A stretch of 64,000 bases of DNA, taken from the NCBI RefSeq assembly GCF_025264625.1, contig NZ_CP093313.1, positions 5,146,001 through 5,210,000 of the forward strand, in the 5' to 3' direction. Shown in pieces: positions 40,906-49,622 of this stretch. The DNA comes from Occallatibacter riparius (GTDB taxonomy: Bacteria; Acidobacteriota; Terriglobia; Terriglobales; Acidobacteriaceae). The position numbers and the translations under genes are program-made. The notes under the pieces are model-generated. The model did not search any database. It saw only the letters and a program-made list of their open reading frames with translations, and was not told where the DNA came from. Positions within the stretch are counted from its first letter, which is position 1; every line of letters starts with the position of its first letter.

Positions 40906-41232
40906 TCACGAAAAGAGAGGAGGCGGGCGCTGGAAGGAGGGGACAAGAGCGGGCCCTGACAGCGGCAAGGCGAGAGGAACGACAGGCCAGGTGCGCTGTA
41001 CGGACGGGGCCGGGGCCATCCATGAGAAGGGAAGAGCTCTCAGGCATGCGGCGAATGCGGCGGTGGCCTGTGGTGCTTGTCCAACCACAAACGCTAGCAG
41101 GATAGTGAGGCAGAGGAAGGAGAGCGAGCCGGTGATCCCGGCCATGAGCAGCGAATGCCAGTAGGGAAGGCAGAACACGAGCAGGCAGAAGCATGTCTCT
41201 GCTGCGGTTCGTAAATGGCCTTCGGGCTTGCG
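40906..41232 (-). CDS. Doubtful small membrane protein
   Basis: A GTG-started frame of about 108 codons gives a protein with a Cys/Leu-rich helix pair (TCFCLLVFCLPYWHSLLMAG, LSFLCLTILLAFVVG) and a Pro-rich tail. G and C dominate the third codon positions, as in real genes here, but there is no clear ribosome site and no recognisable family. It may be chance. Confidence 0.25.
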   Translation of the reverse strand, partial: RKPEGHLRTAAETCFCLLVFCLPYWHSLLMAGITGSLSFLCLTILLAFVVGQAPQATAAFAACLRALPFSWMAPAPSVQRTWPVVPLALPLSGPALVPSFQRPPPLFS

Positions 41233-41390
41233 CACGGGATCATTGTACGGCAGACGTGAGTTGCGGGTTCCCCGGAAGCAGCAGGCCGGCGCCGAGCCAA
41301 ATAGGCCAAATGCAACTGCGGATCCCTCTGTCCGCTGAAGACGACGCGCGGACTGTCGGGATGACACCGCGTGGGGTAGCCGGAGAAACG

Positions 41391-41420
41391 CGAAAAGCGC
41401 GGCTTTTGGCCGCGCCTTTC
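41391..41420 (-). terminator. Terminator of murQ
   Basis: GCGCGGC (41395-41401) and GCCGCGC (41407-41413) form a perfect stem with a 5-base loop. On the minus strand it is followed by TTTT, and on the plus strand by CTTTCTTT, so it could work both ways. It lies 34 bases beyond the murQ stop. Confidence 0.8.
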
Positions 41421-41453
41421 TTTGAGAACCAAGGAAACCAAGGGTGAGGAAGG

Positions 41454-42434
41454 TTAGAACTCGGCGATGTTGTCTTCGATTGCGAGGCGGACGTTCCCGT
41501 CGGACTTGGCGAGGCGGCGTACCGCTTCGGGCTTGTCCACTTTGGCCTTGAGCATCACCAGGGCAACGGGCACGCTGCGGCCGGCGGACTTGATGGTGTC
41601 GACGGCGGTGGTGCGATCAATGTTGCAGGCCTTCATGAGAATGCGGATGCCGCGCTCGACCAGCTTGGAGTTCTGCATGTGCACGTTGACCATGAGGTTC
41701 TCGTACACATAGCCCATGCGAGTCATGGCGCCGGTGGTGATCATGTTGAGGATCATCTTCTGGGCGCTGGCGGCCTTCATGCGGGTGGAACCCGAGACGA
41801 CTTCTGCGCCGACTTCAGCGACGATGGCGATGTCGGAGACTTCAGCCAGCGGCGTGCCTTGATTGCAGGTGACGGCGGCTGCGTAGGCTCCGCGGGCTCG
41901 GGCATAAGCGGTGGCGGCGACAACGTAAGGGGTGCGGCCGGAAGCGCTGAGCCCGATGACGACGTCTTTGCGGGTGGGGCGGCGGCGGGCGATGTCGCGC
42001 TGGCCGAGTTCCTCGGAGTCCTCATTGACTTCAACGGCAGAGGCGAGGGCCTTGGGACCGCCGGCCATGATGTACTGGACCTGGCCTGGGGCAGTGGAGT
42101 AGGTGGGGGGACACTCAGAGGCGTCGAGGGCGGCGATGCGGCCGCTGGATCCTGCGCCTATATAAATCAGACGGCCGCCGTCGCGGAGGGAGCGGGCGAC
42201 CTGGTCGATGACCTGAGCGATTTCGGGAAGCGCCTTCTTGACCGCGGCAGCAACCTTGGAGTCTTCATGGTTGATGATGCGGGCAATTTCGAGGGCGGAT
42301 TTAGTGTCAAATCCCTGAGAGGCTTCGTTTTGGCTCTCAGTGGTCAGGTGCTGAAGCAAGGTCGCCGTGTCTTTTTTGCTTGGCTCTTTCCCGTTCGGCC
42401 CGGCGTTCGCTTGCATCGGAGAAGTAGTTAACAT
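41454..42434 (-). CDS. murQ: N-acetylmuramic acid 6-phosphate etherase
   Basis: The 326-residue SIS-domain enzyme splits the lactyl ether of MurNAc-6-phosphate to give GlcNAc-6-phosphate and lactate during cell-wall recycling. The pattern is GGRLIYIGAGSSGRIAALDA, the catalytic Glu in SECPPT, VVIGLSASGRTPYV, EVVSGSTRMKAASAQKMILN and MVNVHMQNSKL. All key residues are present. The serine hydrolase gene upstream runs the same way after a 197-base gap, a setting often seen for peptidoglycan recycling genes. Confidence 0.95.
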   Translation of the reverse strand: MLTTSPMQANAGPNGKEPSKKDTATLLQHLTTESQNEASQGFDTKSALEIARIINHEDSKVAAAVKKALPEIAQVIDQVARSLRDGGRLIYIGAGSSGRIAALDASECPPTYSTAPGQVQYIMAGGPKALASAVEVNEDSEELGQRDIARRRPTRKDVVIGLSASGRTPYVVAATAYARARGAYAAAVTCNQGTPLAEVSDIAIVAEVGAEVVSGSTRMKAASAQKMILNMITTGAMTRMGYVYENLMVNVHMQNSKLVERGIRILMKACNIDRTTAVDTIKSAGRSVPVALVMLKAKVDKPEAVRRLAKSDGNVRLAIEDNIAEF

Positions 42435-42631
42435 CAGGCTGGTCCTTATTTAGATTGTAGCTTGAACTGAGATCAAGGGAAATAGGATTCGCATAGCCCA
42501 AACGGGTCAGGAGCAGGGCGGGAGCGCTGAATCGATTAAGTAGGCGAGTTCTGGCGTGACGGATACGACATAATTCCGCGCAAGCCAGTGGGCGGCAGTT
42601 GCTCTGGGTCACTTAGCGGACAGATGTGTGG

Positions 42632-43795
42632 CTAAAGTGCCTCGCGGATGGCATCGTGGAAGGCGGGGCGGACCTGACGGATGGCCTGGTTGGCGCGGTC
42701 GGGCCAGGTACGGTTGGTCAGCAGAACCACGGCGATACCGGCGTCGAGATCGATCCAAAGCGAGCATCCACTAAAGCCGAGATGGCCGATGGAATGTGGT
42801 GAGAAGTGCCGGCCGGACGAGGAGTTTTCGCTGGGAGTGTCCCAGCCGAGGGCGCGGCTGCTGCCGGTGGGCTCCTGCCGCTGGGCGAAACGCTCAATGG
42901 TGGTGCGTTCGAAGAGCCGGGCGGGCTGCGCGATCGAGGGGTGGCCGGAGCCCGCGAGAATCTCGGCGGCGAGACGCAGCAGGTCAGAGACGTTGGAGAA
43001 CAGGCCTGCGTGGCCCGCGGCACCGTGGAGGATGAACGCGTTCTCATCCTGCACTTCACCCTGAATGGTGCGGAAGCGAAGGCTGTTGTCGATCTCAGTG
43101 GGCGCGATGGCGTGGCGCGCCGAGAGACGCGGGCAGAAGGCGCTGGAGTTCATGCCCAGCGGATCGAAGATCTCGCGGTGAACGAACTGCGGGAGGTACT
43201 CGCCAGCGATGACCTCGAGGGCTTTGCCGAGGAGGATGAAGCCGGGGTCGGAGTATTCTGCGCGCGTGCCGGGCGCGGCTTCAAGCGGCAGTTCGAGGCA
43301 GGCGCGGAAGAGCCGGGCGGGGGTGGAGTGGGTGCGGAAGAAGTCAACGTAAGCGGGCAGACCGGAGTTGTGCGCGAGGAGGTGGCGCAGGGTGACTTGG
43401 CGAGCAATGGGTTCGTGGCCGTGGCCGACGATGAAGCCGGGCAGCAGATCGCCGACAAGGGTGGCGGGATCGAGCAGGCCGCGCTGATTGAGCAGCATGG
43501 CCGCGGCGGTGGTGGCCGCGACTTTGGTGAGGCTGGCGACGTCGAAGACTGTGTTGGGCAGGACCGCGGGGCTATCTGCCTCATAGATGAAGCGACCGAG
43601 CGCGCCGTGGTCGACGATGCGGCCGCCGGCGAGGACGCCGAAGGCGCAGCCGGGAAAGGCGCGCGCTGTGATCGCATCCTCAAGCACCTTATGGGCTGCG
43701 GCAAACGTGCCGGCTGCTCCAAACGCGCTCTTGGCAGCAAACCGGGTGGATTCGGCGGCAGACTCGGCGATGGGTACAGCGGTCTCGGACGTCAT
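42632..43795 (-). CDS. Beta-lactamase-family serine hydrolase
   Basis: The 387-residue protein is a class C beta-lactamase/penicillin-binding-like hydrolase. The SxxK nucleophile motif is S88-L-T-K91 (DVASLTKVAATT), the YxN-type motif is Tyr181-Ser-Asp (AEYSDPGFILLGKALE), and LRHLLAHNSGLPAYVDFFRT is typical. The third motif is near HGAAGHAGLFSN. No convincing signal peptide is present, so a cytoplasmic esterase or peptidase role is possible. Proximity to murQ suggests a role in muropeptide metabolism, as with serine hydrolases coded beside murQ or anmK in other bacteria; inferred. A true resistance enzyme is less likely. Confidence 0.85.
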   Translation of the reverse strand: MTSETAVPIAESAAESTRFAAKSAFGAAGTFAAAHKVLEDAITARAFPGCAFGVLAGGRIVDHGALGRFIYEADSPAVLPNTVFDVASLTKVAATTAAAMLLNQRGLLDPATLVGDLLPGFIVGHGHEPIARQVTLRHLLAHNSGLPAYVDFFRTHSTPARLFRACLELPLEAAPGTRAEYSDPGFILLGKALEVIAGEYLPQFVHREIFDPLGMNSSAFCPRLSARHAIAPTEIDNSLRFRTIQGEVQDENAFILHGAAGHAGLFSNVSDLLRLAAEILAGSGHPSIAQPARLFERTTIERFAQRQEPTGSSRALGWDTPSENSSSGRHFSPHSIGHLGFSGCSLWIDLDAGIAVVLLTNRTWPDRANQAIRQVRPAFHDAIREAL

Positions 43796-43950
43796 GATTC
43801 GTCATCGTACCGCGAATCGGGGCGCGACGGATGTGATGTGCCGCTTGAATTTGATTACCGCCGGAGAATTTCGGGCTATCCTTGGTGTCGAATAGTCCGT
43901 CTATGAGGATGGGCGCAGTGGGGATCCGATTGCAGCAGAGGAGAGCAGGT

Positions 43951-44853
43951 ATGGCTTTTCGGCCGTGGATGGTGGTGGTAGCCGCCCTGGTGGTGGGGTC
44001 GTGCGCGGCTTGGGGCCAGGATCCTGAGTTTGTGCAGCCCGTTCCTCAGCCAGCTGCGGCGGGGCAACCGGCTCAGGCCGCGAGCTCGGATGCCCAGCCT
44101 GCTGCAGCGCCGGCAGTTGCGTCGGCTGATCCGGCCGCCGGTGTTCCGGCTAAGAAGACATTCGTGGTTCCGGCAGGGACCAAGGTGCTGCTGCAGTTGC
44201 GCAGCTCAGTGAATACGAAGAGCGCGAAGCCTGGCGACGGCGTTTACCTTGCCTCGACGTTCCCAGTCGTGGTGGGCAATCATGTGCTGATTCCGGCAGG
44301 CGTTTACGTGCAGGGCATGGTGGACCACGTGGCGCGCGCGGGACATGTTAAAGGCCATGCGTTGCTCGACATGCACTTCACGTCGATGATCTTCCCCAAC
44401 GGCACCGTAGTGGAGATTCCGGGGCTGGTGAACAGTCTGCCCGGCGCCAACAAGCAACATGTGAAGGGCAATGGCGAAGGCACTATTGAAGAGGAAGGCG
44501 ACAAGGCGCGGAACATGGGCAAGGTCGCTGCGATAACGATTCCGGCTGGGACCACGGGCGGGGCCATCGGCGGCGGGGTGAGCGGACATCCAGTTGAGGG
44601 CACGCTGGGCGGCATGGCCGGGGGGCTCGCGGCGGCGGGAATCGTGGCGCTGTTCACGCGCGGCGCCGATGTCGACCTGCAGGCCGGCTCGCAGGTGGAG
44701 ATGGTGTTGCAGCGTCCGCTGATGCTGGAAGAGGAGAACTTGTCGGCGGCGACAGGGTTCCCGGCGCTTGTTCCGGCGGCGGACCAGCCGAAGCCGATGG
44801 AGAAGCCGAAAGCGCACGTGCTGTGCCCGCCGGGCGGGCTGGGCTGCGAGTGA
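43951..44853 (+). CDS. Secreted TrbI/VirB10-like-domain hypothetical protein
   Basis: ATG 43951 follows GAGGAGAGC. A signal peptide (MVVVAALVVGSCAAWG) leads to an Ala/Pro/Gln-rich linker, then a beta domain (KKTFVVPAGTKVLLQLRSSV, YLASTFPVVVGNHVLIPAGV, GHALLDMHFTSMIFPNG). This resembles the VirB10/TrbI C-terminal barrel in its 'PAGT.V...L...V.......V.A....PV...G...IPAG' pattern. After it comes a Gly-rich helical hairpin (GGAIGGGVSGHPVEGTLGGM) and a Cys-containing tail. No conjugation genes are near, so it is a stand-alone surface protein of unknown role. Confidence 0.7.
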   Translation: MAFRPWMVVVAALVVGSCAAWGQDPEFVQPVPQPAAAGQPAQAASSDAQPAAAPAVASADPAAGVPAKKTFVVPAGTKVLLQLRSSVNTKSAKPGDGVYLASTFPVVVGNHVLIPAGVYVQGMVDHVARAGHVKGHALLDMHFTSMIFPNGTVVEIPGLVNSLPGANKQHVKGNGEGTIEEEGDKARNMGKVAAITIPAGTTGGAIGGGVSGHPVEGTLGGMAGGLAAAGIVALFTRGADVDLQAGSQVEMVLQRPLMLEEENLSAATGFPALVPAADQPKPMEKPKAHVLCPPGGLGCE

Positions 44854-44923
44854 TTTTTTGAGGAATGGTGCTTATGCGCAAGCAAGAGAGAGAACATTGC
44901 GGGTAAGCTGGAATTAAAGAACC

Positions 44924-45538
44924 ATGTTGCCAGAAGACGAAAACCTCTCTCCAAATTGCACGACTTCTCCGGACCAAACCCAGACCGCTGCCCCTGCGCC
45001 AGTTGTTGCGCCCGCGGAGCCGGCACGCACCAATGGTCTGACTCTGTGGCTGCGCGATATCTTGATTGCGATTGCCGCTTCGGTGCTGATGGTCCTGTTT
45101 CTCTACCAGCCGGTAAAGGTGGAAGGCACCAGCATGCTGCCGCGGCTGGAAGACCGCGACCGGCTGTTCATCAACAAATTTGTCTATCATTTCGAAGACA
45201 TTCATCGCGGCGACGTGGTGGTGTTTCACTATCCACGCGACCCGGAGAAGAGCTACATTAAGCGCGTGATCGCAGTGCCGGGCGATAGGCTGCGGATCGA
45301 TCGCGGCGAGGTCTACCTCAACGACAAGCATTTGCCGGAGCCGTATTTGCCGGATGAGTTCCGCGACATGAAGTCGATGCCCGAGATGGTGATTCCCGAG
45401 GACGAGTACTTCATGATGGGCGACCACCGCTGCATCTCGTCGGACAGCAGGGAATTCGGCCCTGTGGATCGGGACCTCATCTACGGCAAGGCCGTGCTTG
45501 TGTACTGGCCTACCAAGGATGCGGGCGTGGTGAATTAG
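44924..45538 (+). CDS. lepB: Signal peptidase I
   Basis: The 204-residue enzyme cleaves signal peptides outside the inner membrane. It has one N-terminal membrane helix (ILIAIAASVLMVLFLYQPV), box B with the nucleophile Ser70 (VEGTSMLPRL), box D with the general base Lys113 (YIKRVIAVPGD) and box E (MGDHRCISSDSREFG). It has a Thr/Pro-rich cytoplasmic N-terminus of about 38 residues. Box E has Arg-Cys-Ile in place of the usual N-x-x, a mild variation. Confidence 0.94.
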   Translation: MLPEDENLSPNCTTSPDQTQTAAPAPVVAPAEPARTNGLTLWLRDILIAIAASVLMVLFLYQPVKVEGTSMLPRLEDRDRLFINKFVYHFEDIHRGDVVVFHYPRDPEKSYIKRVIAVPGDRLRIDRGEVYLNDKHLPEPYLPDEFRDMKSMPEMVIPEDEYFMMGDHRCISSDSREFGPVDRDLIYGKAVLVYWPTKDAGVVN

Positions 45539-45544
45539 CTGCGG

Positions 45545-46552
45545 CTATCGCGCGTAATAGCCGGTCCGCGCGCGCACGTTATAGCTCGACTCTTCAGTCG
45601 AAATCACAACCTTGTGGAAGGTTCCGTCGCGCTTGTGATGTGTGGAGTGGTAAGCGATGGAGTAGAGCGAACGTAACTCTTCGCTGATCTGCTCGAACGC
45701 TTTGGGCATGTCCACGTGCAGGGCGTCGAAGTCGGTTCCTCCTGTTTCAGCCGACAAATGATGGAGGGCCGCTATTCCCTGGCGGGAGTGGGCGGTCAGG
45801 CCGTGTTTCTCCGACTCGGTGTAGCGAATCGCGTAGATCAGCGTGTCTGAATCCTGAGCGATGCCGATTGCTTCCAGTAGATCGTGAGCGCTTGAGTTCT
45901 CTTCGCCGTCGGTGAACAGAATTAAGGCGCGGCGCCGGCCCTGGGCCTGCGAGAGCTTTTGCCTGACACCGTAATAGATCGCGTCATAGAGAGCGGTGCC
46001 GCCTTCACGCTTATCATCGGGCGCCAGCTCAGGGAAGTTGCGATCGCCGTGATCGAAGCGGTTGAGACCATCCATGATGTCGCCGACGGACGAACTGCTG
46101 TCGTTGGTCAGGCGAAGGTGATTGCCGAAGCAGAGTGTGAACGCCTGATCATTCGGGCCCATCACGGTTTTGAGGAACTTCTCGATGTCCTTGTAGTGAC
46201 GCTTGATGAACTTGCTCTGGCTGTCGCTGGCGTCGACGATGAGGCCGAGCGTGAGAGGCAGGTCCGTCTCTTTGCCGAAGAAGGCGATCTTTTGAGGGAC
46301 GCCGTCTTCGGTGATCTGAAAGTCGTCGCGCGTGAGGCTCTTGACAAGGGTGCCATCCGCTTTGCGCACGCTGAAGGTGAAGTCGATGAGGTGGGTTTCC
46401 GAGCGGAAAGTGGGCTGATCCTGCGCGTGAGCGGGCACCAGCGCGGCGGCAAAGATTAAGAGCGCGACAAGACGGGCGGGGCACCAGAGGCGCTTCCTGT
46501 TGGGCATTGTCAGAAGTATAGAGCCGGTGGGAATGCGGATGGCGAACTTCAT
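45545..46552 (-). CDS. Secreted VWFA-related protein
   Basis: The 335-residue protein belongs to the VWFA-related family abundant in Acidobacteriota (TIGR03436 type). A signal peptide (ARLVALLIFAAALVPAHA) precedes IDFTFSVRKADGTLVKSLTR, DDFQITEDGVPQKIAFFG, and a von Willebrand A domain with the MIDAS DASDSQS, and later FTDGEENSS. The start at 46552 overlaps the stop of the upstream gene (ATGA), which argues for that start although it makes a long n-region; ATG 46507 would give a shorter one. It probably binds a partner through metal at the cell surface. Confidence 0.85.
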   Translation of the reverse strand: MKFAIRIPTGSILLTMPNRKRLWCPARLVALLIFAAALVPAHAQDQPTFRSETHLIDFTFSVRKADGTLVKSLTRDDFQITEDGVPQKIAFFGKETDLPLTLGLIVDASDSQSKFIKRHYKDIEKFLKTVMGPNDQAFTLCFGNHLRLTNDSSSSVGDIMDGLNRFDHGDRNFPELAPDDKREGGTALYDAIYYGVRQKLSQAQGRRRALILFTDGEENSSAHDLLEAIGIAQDSDTLIYAIRYTESEKHGLTAHSRQGIAALHHLSAETGGTDFDALHVDMPKAFEQISEELRSLYSIAYHSTHHKRDGTFHKVVISTEESSYNVRARTGYYAR

Positions 46553-47811
46553 TTGAGGCTGTAATGCATGATTCTGGCGGACGTGAGCCGAGAGCCTGGT
46601 TTGACATCGCCGTGATCGTCGAGCTGGCCCCAGCCAGAGTTTGCGATGTAGTAGAAGTCGTTGCCAACCACGACTCCGTGGGTGGGGTCGGTTTGAGCAG
46701 GCGATTGGTCAATCACCTTGCTGTTTGTGATGCGGGTAAGGGAAGCGTCGAGTTCCAGCCGAAGCACGCGCTGCGGCGAGGTTCCGTTCTGCGTCAGGAT
46801 CAGCGAGCGGCCGTGCAGATAGAGGCCGTCTACGCCGTTGAGCGCGATCTTGCTTCCGTCGAGCCACGAGACTTGCTGGGTGCTCAGGTTGAGGAGCCCG
46901 ATGCCGCGCAGGTAGTCGGGCACAAGGATCGCGTCGCCGCCGGGTGTCCGCGCTGGAGTCTGCGGAGAGATGAACTCGTTGCTCTCGATCGGACGGAGAT
47001 TGTCACCAATCAGGCGGTAAAGCTTTCCGCCCTGGCCGTCGCTGAGGATTGGCTCGCCGTCTGGGGTGAGCACCATGTCGCCGAGAGCGGTTTTCGGCGG
47101 CCCTTCGATGCGGCGCAGGAGCTTGCCGCTTTTGAGGTCGTAGCACAGCACGGCGGAGCGGCCCCACGCTTCTTTTGGCGCGGAGGTGAAGCCGTCCAAC
47201 GCGACCTCCGTGGCCCAGACACGGTTGCGGGGAGCGTCCAATTTGATGGCCAGCATTGGCCAGCGGTCAGGCGAAGAGGAAAAGTCGGTGATTCGCCCGT
47301 CGAGCCCTGCGCGAATGATCTTGTGCTCGAGCACGCTGGTGATGAGAAACGTGTGCGTCGAGGGGTCGAAGTCGATGTCTTCAGTGAGGAGGCCGGGATC
47401 AGTAAGCGTGATCGCCGTTGCGCCGAGCGAGACCGATTGCTGATTTTGGCGAAATCGCTCCAGAACACCTTTGTACTCAGGGTGAGACTGTAGTGAAGAG
47501 AAGGCCTTGTCGCTGCCGTTCATCAGGTTGTCTGCGGCCAGGCCCATATCGGCAATGCGATTGAGCGTGGCCACGGCGTTCGTGGCGTCACCAGCCGCGA
47601 CGTAAGCGCGCGCCAGGGCCAGCAGGGCATCGGGTGAGCCATGCAGGAACCGCAGTAATTCCTGATCCGTGGCAATGCGCGATTGCTGATCGCCGGCCTT
47701 GATGGCGGTTCTGATGCGCGCCTGCATGTCTTCAAATTGCTGACGAGCCGTGGGCGCAGACGGTGCAACTGCAGCGATGATGGCCACGATTGCGGCTGCG
47801 GCAATTCGCAT
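46549..47811 (-). CDS. Secreted SMP-30/NHL-like beta-propeller protein
   Basis: ATG 47811 starts a signal peptide (MRIAAAAIVAIIAAVAPSAP) and has GGGAGG upstream. Residues 20-120 are helical and TPR-like (LRFLHGSPDALLALARAYVA, ATLNRIADMGL). The rest repeats propeller-blade motifs: IDFDPSTHTFLITSVLEHKI, RNRVWATEVALDGF, LGDMVLTPDGEPILSDGQGG, GVDGLYLHGRSLILTQNG and THGVVVGNDFYYIANSGWGQ, as in SMP-30/gluconolactonase-like proteins. The stop overlaps the VWFA gene start, so the two are co-expressed. Activity unknown. Confidence 0.82.
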   Translation of the reverse strand: MRIAAAAIVAIIAAVAPSAPTARQQFEDMQARIRTAIKAGDQQSRIATDQELLRFLHGSPDALLALARAYVAAGDATNAVATLNRIADMGLAADNLMNGSDKAFSSLQSHPEYKGVLERFRQNQQSVSLGATAITLTDPGLLTEDIDFDPSTHTFLITSVLEHKIIRAGLDGRITDFSSSPDRWPMLAIKLDAPRNRVWATEVALDGFTSAPKEAWGRSAVLCYDLKSGKLLRRIEGPPKTALGDMVLTPDGEPILSDGQGGKLYRLIGDNLRPIESNEFISPQTPARTPGGDAILVPDYLRGIGLLNLSTQQVSWLDGSKIALNGVDGLYLHGRSLILTQNGTSPQRVLRLELDASLTRITNSKVIDQSPAQTDPTHGVVVGNDFYYIANSGWGQLDDHGDVKPGSRLTSARIMHYSLK

Positions 47812-47961
47812 GGTGTGCAGGCCTCCCAAGCAGGTTTCGAGCGGACGTCTGATTCTAGCAATCGCTGGTTTTGTCGCCGTTGGAAGTTGCTGAGCGCCCG
47901 AACGGGAGAGACTGTGGCAAATCGTGCACACCGCCCCCGAGAAAATCCGCGCGCGAACCTG

Positions 47962-47967
47962 TATAAT
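47962..47967 (+). promoter_or_regulatory. -10 box of the car operon
   Basis: A perfect TATAAT lies 27 bases before the carA start codon. No good -35 can be found 16-18 bases upstream. The divergent beta-propeller gene begins 183 bases from carA, so both promoters share this gap. Confidence 0.55.
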
Positions 47968-47994
47968 TCATTGAATCCACTCCTCGGAGAGGCG

Positions 47995-49128
47995 ATGCAG
48001 GCGATCCTTGCGCTCGAAGACGGGCGCATCTTCCGCGGCGAAGGCTACGGGCACCCCGGCGAATGCCAGGGAGAAGTAGTTTTCAATACTTCCCTAACCG
48101 GTTATCAGGAAATCGCAACTGATCCTTCCTACGCCGGGCAAATAGTCGTTCTGACAAACCCGCAGATCGGGAACTACGGCACAAACCAGGCGGATAATGA
48201 GGCCTCGAAGCCCTTCATTGAAGGGCTGATTGTGCGCGAGTTCTCGCCCATCAGCTCGAACTGGCGCTCGGAGCAGGTCACCGACGAGTACATGGAACGG
48301 TTCCAGGTTCCGGTGCTGGCGGAGATCGATACACGCGCGCTGGTGCGGCACCTGCGCAATAACGGCGTAATGCGCGGCGTGATCTCGACGCTCTCGACGG
48401 ATGCCGAAGCGCTCGTCCAGAAGGCCAGAAAAATCCGCAAGATGGACGGGACCGACCTGGCCAAGGTCGTCTCGACGAAGGCGATCTACCACTTCGACGA
48501 GAACGATCCGCGATACCAGGCGGGCGATCCGCTGCTTCCGTCGATGGTTGACGCGGCGCCGCTGCATGTTGTCGCTTACGACTTCGGCATCAAGCAGAAC
48601 ATTCTGCGCATGCTGGCGCGCGAGAACTGCAAGGTCACGGTCGTTCCGGCGCAGACTTCAGCCGAGGATGTGCTGGCGCTGAAGCCCAATGGCGTGTTTC
48701 TCTCCAATGGTCCCGGAGACCCGGAGCCGGTGGACTATGCGGTGAAGGCTATCCGCGGGATGATGGGGCGCGTGCCGGTGTTCGGCATCTGCCTCGGACA
48801 CCAGTTGTGCGGCCTCGCGCTGGGCGGCAAGACTTACAAGCTCAAGTTCGGGCACCACGGTGGCAATCATCCGGTGCGCAACAACGTCACAGGCAAGGTG
48901 GAGATCACGGCGCACAACCACAACTTCGCGGTCGATCCTGATTCGGTCAATGCGAACGAAGTGGAACTGACGCACGTGGACCTCAACGACAACACGCTCG
49001 AAGGCCTGCGGCACAAGAGCCTGCCGCTGTTCAGCGTGCAATATCACCCAGAGGCTGCGCCGGGTCCGCACGACTCGCACTACTTGTTCCGCGATTTCCG
49101 CCAGATGATGGAGGAGTGGAAGGGATGA
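47995..49128 (+). CDS. carA: Carbamoyl phosphate synthase small subunit
   Basis: ATG 47995 is preceded by GGAGAGG. The 377-residue glutaminase subunit supplies ammonia to CarB for carbamoyl phosphate used in pyrimidine and arginine synthesis. The N-terminal domain begins AILALEDGRIFRGEGYG. The class I glutamine amidotransferase domain has the Cys nucleophile in FGICLGHQLCGLALGG, NGPGDPEP, and the His/Glu pair in QYHPEAAPGPHDS. All are intact. The stop overlaps the start of a secreted-protein gene that lies before carB. Confidence 0.96.
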   Translation: MQAILALEDGRIFRGEGYGHPGECQGEVVFNTSLTGYQEIATDPSYAGQIVVLTNPQIGNYGTNQADNEASKPFIEGLIVREFSPISSNWRSEQVTDEYMERFQVPVLAEIDTRALVRHLRNNGVMRGVISTLSTDAEALVQKARKIRKMDGTDLAKVVSTKAIYHFDENDPRYQAGDPLLPSMVDAAPLHVVAYDFGIKQNILRMLARENCKVTVVPAQTSAEDVLALKPNGVFLSNGPGDPEPVDYAVKAIRGMMGRVPVFGICLGHQLCGLALGGKTYKLKFGHHGGNHPVRNNVTGKVEITAHNHNFAVDPDSVNANEVELTHVDLNDNTLEGLRHKSLPLFSVQYHPEAAPGPHDSHYLFRDFRQMMEEWKG

Positions 49129-49610
49129 CCTTCGCAGCGAGCGAGAGTATCGGCATTTCAAGGCAGCGGGGCTTTTGGCTCCGCTGTTTTTTGGGTGCGG
49201 CGATGTGTGTGGCGGCTTGTGTTGTCTCGTATGCACAGGTTGAAGTCGACAAGCCCGAGCACATTGCCAAGGCAGAAGGCCTGGTGGTCAACACCCAGGG
49301 CAAGCCGCTGGCGCATGCAGAGGTCACGCTCAACCAGGACGGCAAGCCCGTTTACACGACGCATACCGACGATCGCGGCGCATTCCGCTTCGATCATGCC
49401 GATGGGCAGTTCACGTTTCGCGTTGCACGGACGAGCAAGTATGCGCCGGCCGCGAAGGACGTCGTCGTCGATTTTCAGATTGCAAGCTCGATCGCGCGGA
49501 AGAGGCTCTACGTGATCGTGGGGCCGGGGGCGTGTGAGGATGCGTGCTCGTCGGTGTTCACCAGCGAGGGCGAGTTCAAGAAGGCGATCAAGAAGAAGAA
49601 CAAACACTGA
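49125..49610 (+). CDS. Exported carboxypeptidase-regulatory-like protein inside the car operon
   Basis: ATG 49125 overlaps the carA stop (ATGA). The 161-residue protein has a signal segment (WLRCFLGAAMCVAACVVSYA) and a CarboxypepD_reg-like beta-sandwich: EGLVVNTQGKPLAHAEVTLN, VYTTHTDDRGAFRFDHADGQ. A pair of Cys (ACEDAC) and a Lys-rich C-terminus (FKKAIKKKNKH) follow. It ends 12 bases before carB, so translation is linked to carbamoyl phosphate synthase although it cannot act in the same compartment. I know no function for it. Confidence 0.78.
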   Translation: MTFAASESIGISRQRGFWLRCFLGAAMCVAACVVSYAQVEVDKPEHIAKAEGLVVNTQGKPLAHAEVTLNQDGKPVYTTHTDDRGAFRFDHADGQFTFRVARTSKYAPAAKDVVVDFQIASSIARKRLYVIVGPGACEDACSSVFTSEGEFKKAIKKKNKH

Positions 49611-49622
49611 GTCAGGGAAACA

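Larger units (their letters stand above)
40808..41453. other. 646-base region with at most one doubtful gene
   Basis: Only the weak frame at 40906-41232 and the murQ terminator (41395-41413) stand out. The phrase GTCGGGATGACACCGCGTGG at about 41354 resembles the dispersed intergenic words seen elsewhere in the window. No other gene is supported. Confidence 0.45.

Noticed and set aside
42632..43795. Antibiotic-resistance beta-lactamase
   Set aside because: No export signal is seen, and it is next to murQ; it fits a general serine hydrolase of the family better than a dedicated resistance enzyme.
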